Shown piece after piece: positions 60,819-64,000 of a stretch of 64,000 nucleotides of DNA (positions are counted from its first letter, which is position 1; each line of letters opens with the position of its first letter). The notes beneath the pieces are model-generated. The model ran no database searches. It was not told where the DNA came from and saw nothing but the letters and a program-made list of their open reading frames with translations. The DNA comes from Hemicentrotus pulcherrimus (lineage: Eukaryota; Echinodermata; Echinoidea; Camarodonta; Strongylocentrotidae): contig BEXV01000171.1 of NCBI GenBank assembly GCA_003118195.1, forward strand, positions 60,202-124,201, written 5' to 3'. The position numbers and the translations under genes are program-made.

Positions 60819-61698
60819 TTTCCTTCTATCCTCTATATTCTAAGTGCCAGTTAATATGCTGTTGTAGCGAGAGAGGGAGAGAGAGGGGACACAACCATTT
60901 TTAGAGAAAGAAGCAATGGACATAAAGACCTATTTTGTACATAATGTTCAAATATAAAGCAGTAGGAGAGGCAAGAATATGTAAATTAAATGCTGGTTGT
61001 CCAATAGGAACATTTTTACTTGTGGAATACAGAATGATCAGAATTGCAATTGATTTGTATGTTATATTTCAAAGTGATTTTCTTTCTTTGCTGTATTAAG
61101 TTGTGCATATATTTTCAACATAAGCTGTAATGCTGGGCCAAAATTATAGGCTCTCAATGTCTACTACATTAGTAGATTGTCTTAACATGATGCTCAAATT
61201 ATCAAGGAAGGTTTGTTAAGTTAAACATTTTAAAATATTCCATTTTGTCTCTTCCTGAAAGCAATGTACATGCATTCAAGGGATCAGTAGTATGTGTTTG
61301 GAAGATGAGTTTTTTATTATCTTTAATGTCTTTTCCTCAATTTGTAAAACAATTCAAGTCATGCCAGTTATAAAAACAACTCAGTAAAAGCCAAATATGT
61401 TTGTGTATTTGCATACATGGTAAACTTACCTACTGAACTGGATGTAATACTAGATGGAAGAATAAAGATTGTCTGGAGAATTACTAGTACATGTAATAGC
61501 TGCAAACTATTGTTGTACTTCCACCCCATAAGTTTACCACAGTTTCAATTTTTCAACTCAGAAGTTCATGTCATAACATTCTTGGTTTTTACCTATATGC
61601 AAATGAAGAACATTATGAACAATAAGAGGGATGTATGTGATGATTTATGTCAAGGCTATAATTGTTGTATAACTTTGTGTTTGTATAAATGCTTTATC
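60819..61698 (+). other. Proximal 3' UTR (extent unknown)
   Basis: AT-rich noncoding sequence follows the stop. The first AATAAA is at 61461-61466; others at 61955, 62459 and 62507 fall in or after the retroelement-like segment. The true cleavage site cannot be told from sequence. Confidence 0.55.
61461..61466 (+). promoter_or_regulatory. Candidate polyadenylation signal
   Basis: First AATAAA after the stop codon, about 640 bases downstream, with a moderately GT-rich stretch about 50 bases on. Alternative hexamers lie further downstream, the most plausible at 62459-62464 and 62507-62512, the latter followed by TTGTTGTTGTC. Confidence 0.3.
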
Positions 61699-62440
61699 TG
61701 AGTTTGAGTTTGAGTTTGAGTTTATTAACAAACAAGTAAAAAACATAATGTATCAAGCATGATTACATAAAATATAACAATATAACACAAGATCGATAAC
61801 ATCACACATGAATAATATAAATATTGTTCACAAAGTATGTCGTATACAAATGGAATAAAATGTTATGTGTACACTTTTGTTGTTAAAGGGGGTACCAGAA
61901 GTTAGCACAAGTGCTAGTCGAGTCTGGTTCCCTGTTTATATATATCTATATTTAAATAAAGAAAACATGAACATGTGCCTATATTAGGAAGAATTAAGCA
62001 TAGCTCTCCAAAATGTAGATCAAGCGTAACTGAGGCAATTTTTGCGTCTTGTAAAAATGTGTAAAGGTAGCATATTTTGTCATGAAGATGTTTATCTGTA
62101 AACAGGGTGCTTTCTTTTTACATTTTCTGTAAACTTGTTGGTCAATATGTATAAAATAAGGCTGAGCATACACTCATTGGTTGAACCCAGTGGTGCTTAG
62201 TAATATCTCCTCATTTCCTACGGTTCTTTCAAAGAAGTACCAATGATAATTATTGTCCAAATATTGGGTTAATTGTATATGAAACTCTAGGTTTTGTAAA
62301 TTATCAGTCCATCCAGTGTCAAGTTTGGTAAAGTATTCAAGGTTGAATATGCATGATTTTATTATATCTTCATATTTAGCTTTTTTTCTGTTCAAGCTGT
62401 AAAGAGTTTGAACATCTTTGGTTTGACCATGTCCTCATGT
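61699..62440 (-). mobile_element. LINE-like 3' end, minus strand
   Basis: On the minus strand the segment ends in TTAATAAACTCAAACTCAAAC and further AAACTC units, that is, a polyadenylation-like hexamer plus short tandem tail as in CR1/L2-type LINEs. Upstream lies AACCAGACTCGACTAGCACT then TGTGCTAACTTCTGGTACCC, typical in style of such 3' UTRs. A 73-codon minus frame at 62174-62395 could be the end of a reverse-transcriptase ORF, but I see no conserved RT motif. The 5' limit is uncertain. Confidence 0.45.
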
Positions 62441-64000
62441 TTATCTTGTTTTGTTTTAAATAAAAACATTTAGGGATCTAGTTTAGAGTTTGTATTTCAA
62501 TTGTTTAATAAAACACATTGATAATGAAAAATGCTAGATATATAAATATTTGTTGTTGTCATTTTGCAGCAGCATCACAATGTTTTGTAAAGGTCCATTG
62601 TCATTCTTCCATTTTGAAATGTATTTATGCACAAAAATGTTGAAATGTAACATTTTAAATAGAAATTAGATTGCTTTGCCTATTGAGTTCGTAGCATTCT
62701 TTTATTCTCTGACCAATTACTAGTGATCCAAAATTGCTTTTCAAAAATTATTCTTAGATATAAAGCATATGTAATCATTTCAATTACAATCTTTTGATTA
62801 TTTATAGTGAATTTATTTTGCCCTTTTTTTCCAAATGAATTCACATGTTCTTTTTTTCCGGGAAATGTATATTTCTTTAACGAAGGCTGAATTATCTCTT
62901 TCCAGTTGAAAGTGAGTGTTTCTTAAACAAGAATCAAGAGAAGAGGAACCTGTAAAGAATGAAATTATTATCAGTACTACTCTAAGCTGTTAGGTACTCA
63001 AAGAGTTTAGCCCTTTAGTATATGTATATACATTTTTGTAAGAAGCTTGTAAGTTATTGAGTTATTGTCTAATGTGAATAGTAAAATTATGGTGCTGTAG
63101 GTTGCTAGTTTATTAAATATATTTTTCTGATTTCTGTTACCTCATTTCCCAGTAGCAGGTTTCAACTTTTAAAGTGTAAGAGGAAATATTTCTAAGAAGT
63201 TTTATCATAATGGAAGTAATTCAAAAGTTTGGTCACTCTATATCACTTCATTATATTATTTGAATAAAACTATTAAAAATATCAAATCAAATCAAAAAAT
63301 TGCATTGAATATTTCTGGGCTAATATCTCAGTGGATATAATCCTTCCAAGGGATCTTATCAGGAGCTAACCGCAGCTATATGCTTTCCTATTTTGCTTTA
63401 AAACTTCGTGACAAAGAAAGATTATTGAAAAGTTACTTTTAGATATTTATTTTGATGATTGCTGCATTTGAATGTTTGTTAATGTCTGCAATGAAACCTT
63501 GTAGTTTACCATAAAAAAAGAGATAAATATAAAGTTGTGTTATCATCAAAAGGGGTTTGTGAAGTGGCATCAGTAAATCTATTTCAGTTTCATTAAGAAT
63601 GTTTTTTTAGTAGCAGTCTTATGATTATAAAAGACAAATTAAAATGGTTAAAACCTAATTGCATAATCGAATTTTACAGCACAATTCTGGTCATAATTTG
63701 TGTTTGAATTGAATTATTAATGGGCTATAATCATTTTTCAGAATGATTAGATTATCTTTATGAGCTGCAAGCAGAAGAGAGGGCGTCCTGTTTATTACCG
63801 TGGAAAAGAAGAGTTTTCCTGTATGTGTCCTTCAGTGATTACTGAAGAAGAAGAGACATGTGATATGAAAGTGTACCTATGTCTTCTATTTTTATACAGT
63901 AAGATAAGTTTGAGCGGTTTTTGAGAGGAGAAAATACTTATTGTAGATTTAAAAGTGACCGTTTTGAAATAGTCAAGAGCCAGGCCATGTTGCGGAGTGT
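62441..64000. other. Downstream sequence without recognised gene
   Basis: AT-rich, with stops in all frames at short intervals. It has AATAAA hexamers at 62459, 62507 and about 63263, and a short ATCAA-type repeat near 63280. It may be distal 3' UTR or intergenic. No exon of a neighbouring gene was seen. Confidence 0.5.

Noticed and set aside
62174..62395. 73-codon minus-strand frame as a host gene
   Set aside because: No recognised domain and it lies within a LINE-like segment; kept only as a possible remnant of the element.

Overview
This is eukaryotic (metazoan) DNA, AT-rich and intron-rich, with one 450-base run of N that marks it as part of a draft assembly. It carries most of a single large plus-strand gene. 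I read this gene as the orthologue of the netrin/RGM receptors DCC and neogenin (Frazzled in flies, UNC-40 in worms). Thirty coding exons between 6547 and 60818 join with consistent reading phases into about 2040 residues. The signal peptide and the first Ig domain are not in the window and must lie upstream of base 1. The domain order is that of DCC/neogenin: Ig2, Ig3, Ig4, a proline-rich linker, six fibronectin type III domains, a transmembrane helix, then P1, P2-like and P3 blocks ending in HLEGLMKDLNEIT and a stop. The species is inferred only. A marine invertebrate deuterostome, such as a sea urchin or another echinoderm, fits the DCC-type architecture, base composition and repeat load, but the sequence does not prove it.

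Layout. 1-6546 is 5' intron with no exon recognised. 6547-14456 holds five exons for Ig2 to Ig4. 14457-26607 is a 12.2 kb intron. 26608-39585 holds ten exons for FN3 domains 1 to 6. 40898-41252 encodes the transmembrane helix and a very unusual block of 28 cysteines in about 70 residues. 41573-60818 holds fourteen exons for the cytoplasmic tail: P1 at 41573-41745, a conserved ERS block at 44694-44765, a large Ser/Asn/Gly-rich expansion at 48931-52753, a P2-like region at 58544-59920 and P3 at 60711-60818. Eleven successive tail exons (18 to 28) are all symmetric phase 1-1, so each could be skipped without a frameshift. 60819-64000 is 3' UTR and downstream DNA containing a minus-strand LINE-like 3' end.

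The points most worth following are these. First, the Cys-rich juxtamembrane module is not a feature of the DCC and neogenin proteins I know. Second, both canonical cysteines of Ig3 are lost while the domain's other hallmarks remain. Third, the cytoplasmic tail is about three times the vertebrate length and is built from cassette-like exons. Fourth, an 18-copy, 21-bp stop-free minisatellite lies in the last intron; if that intron is retained, the P3 motif is replaced by a heptad-repeat tail. The introns also contain several terminal-inverted-repeat (MITE-like) elements, including a nested pair and one at a TTAA target, as well as tandem and dispersed duplications.

No second protein-coding gene, rRNA or CRISPR array was recognised. 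All calls come from reading the sequence and recalling the family; no search was run.
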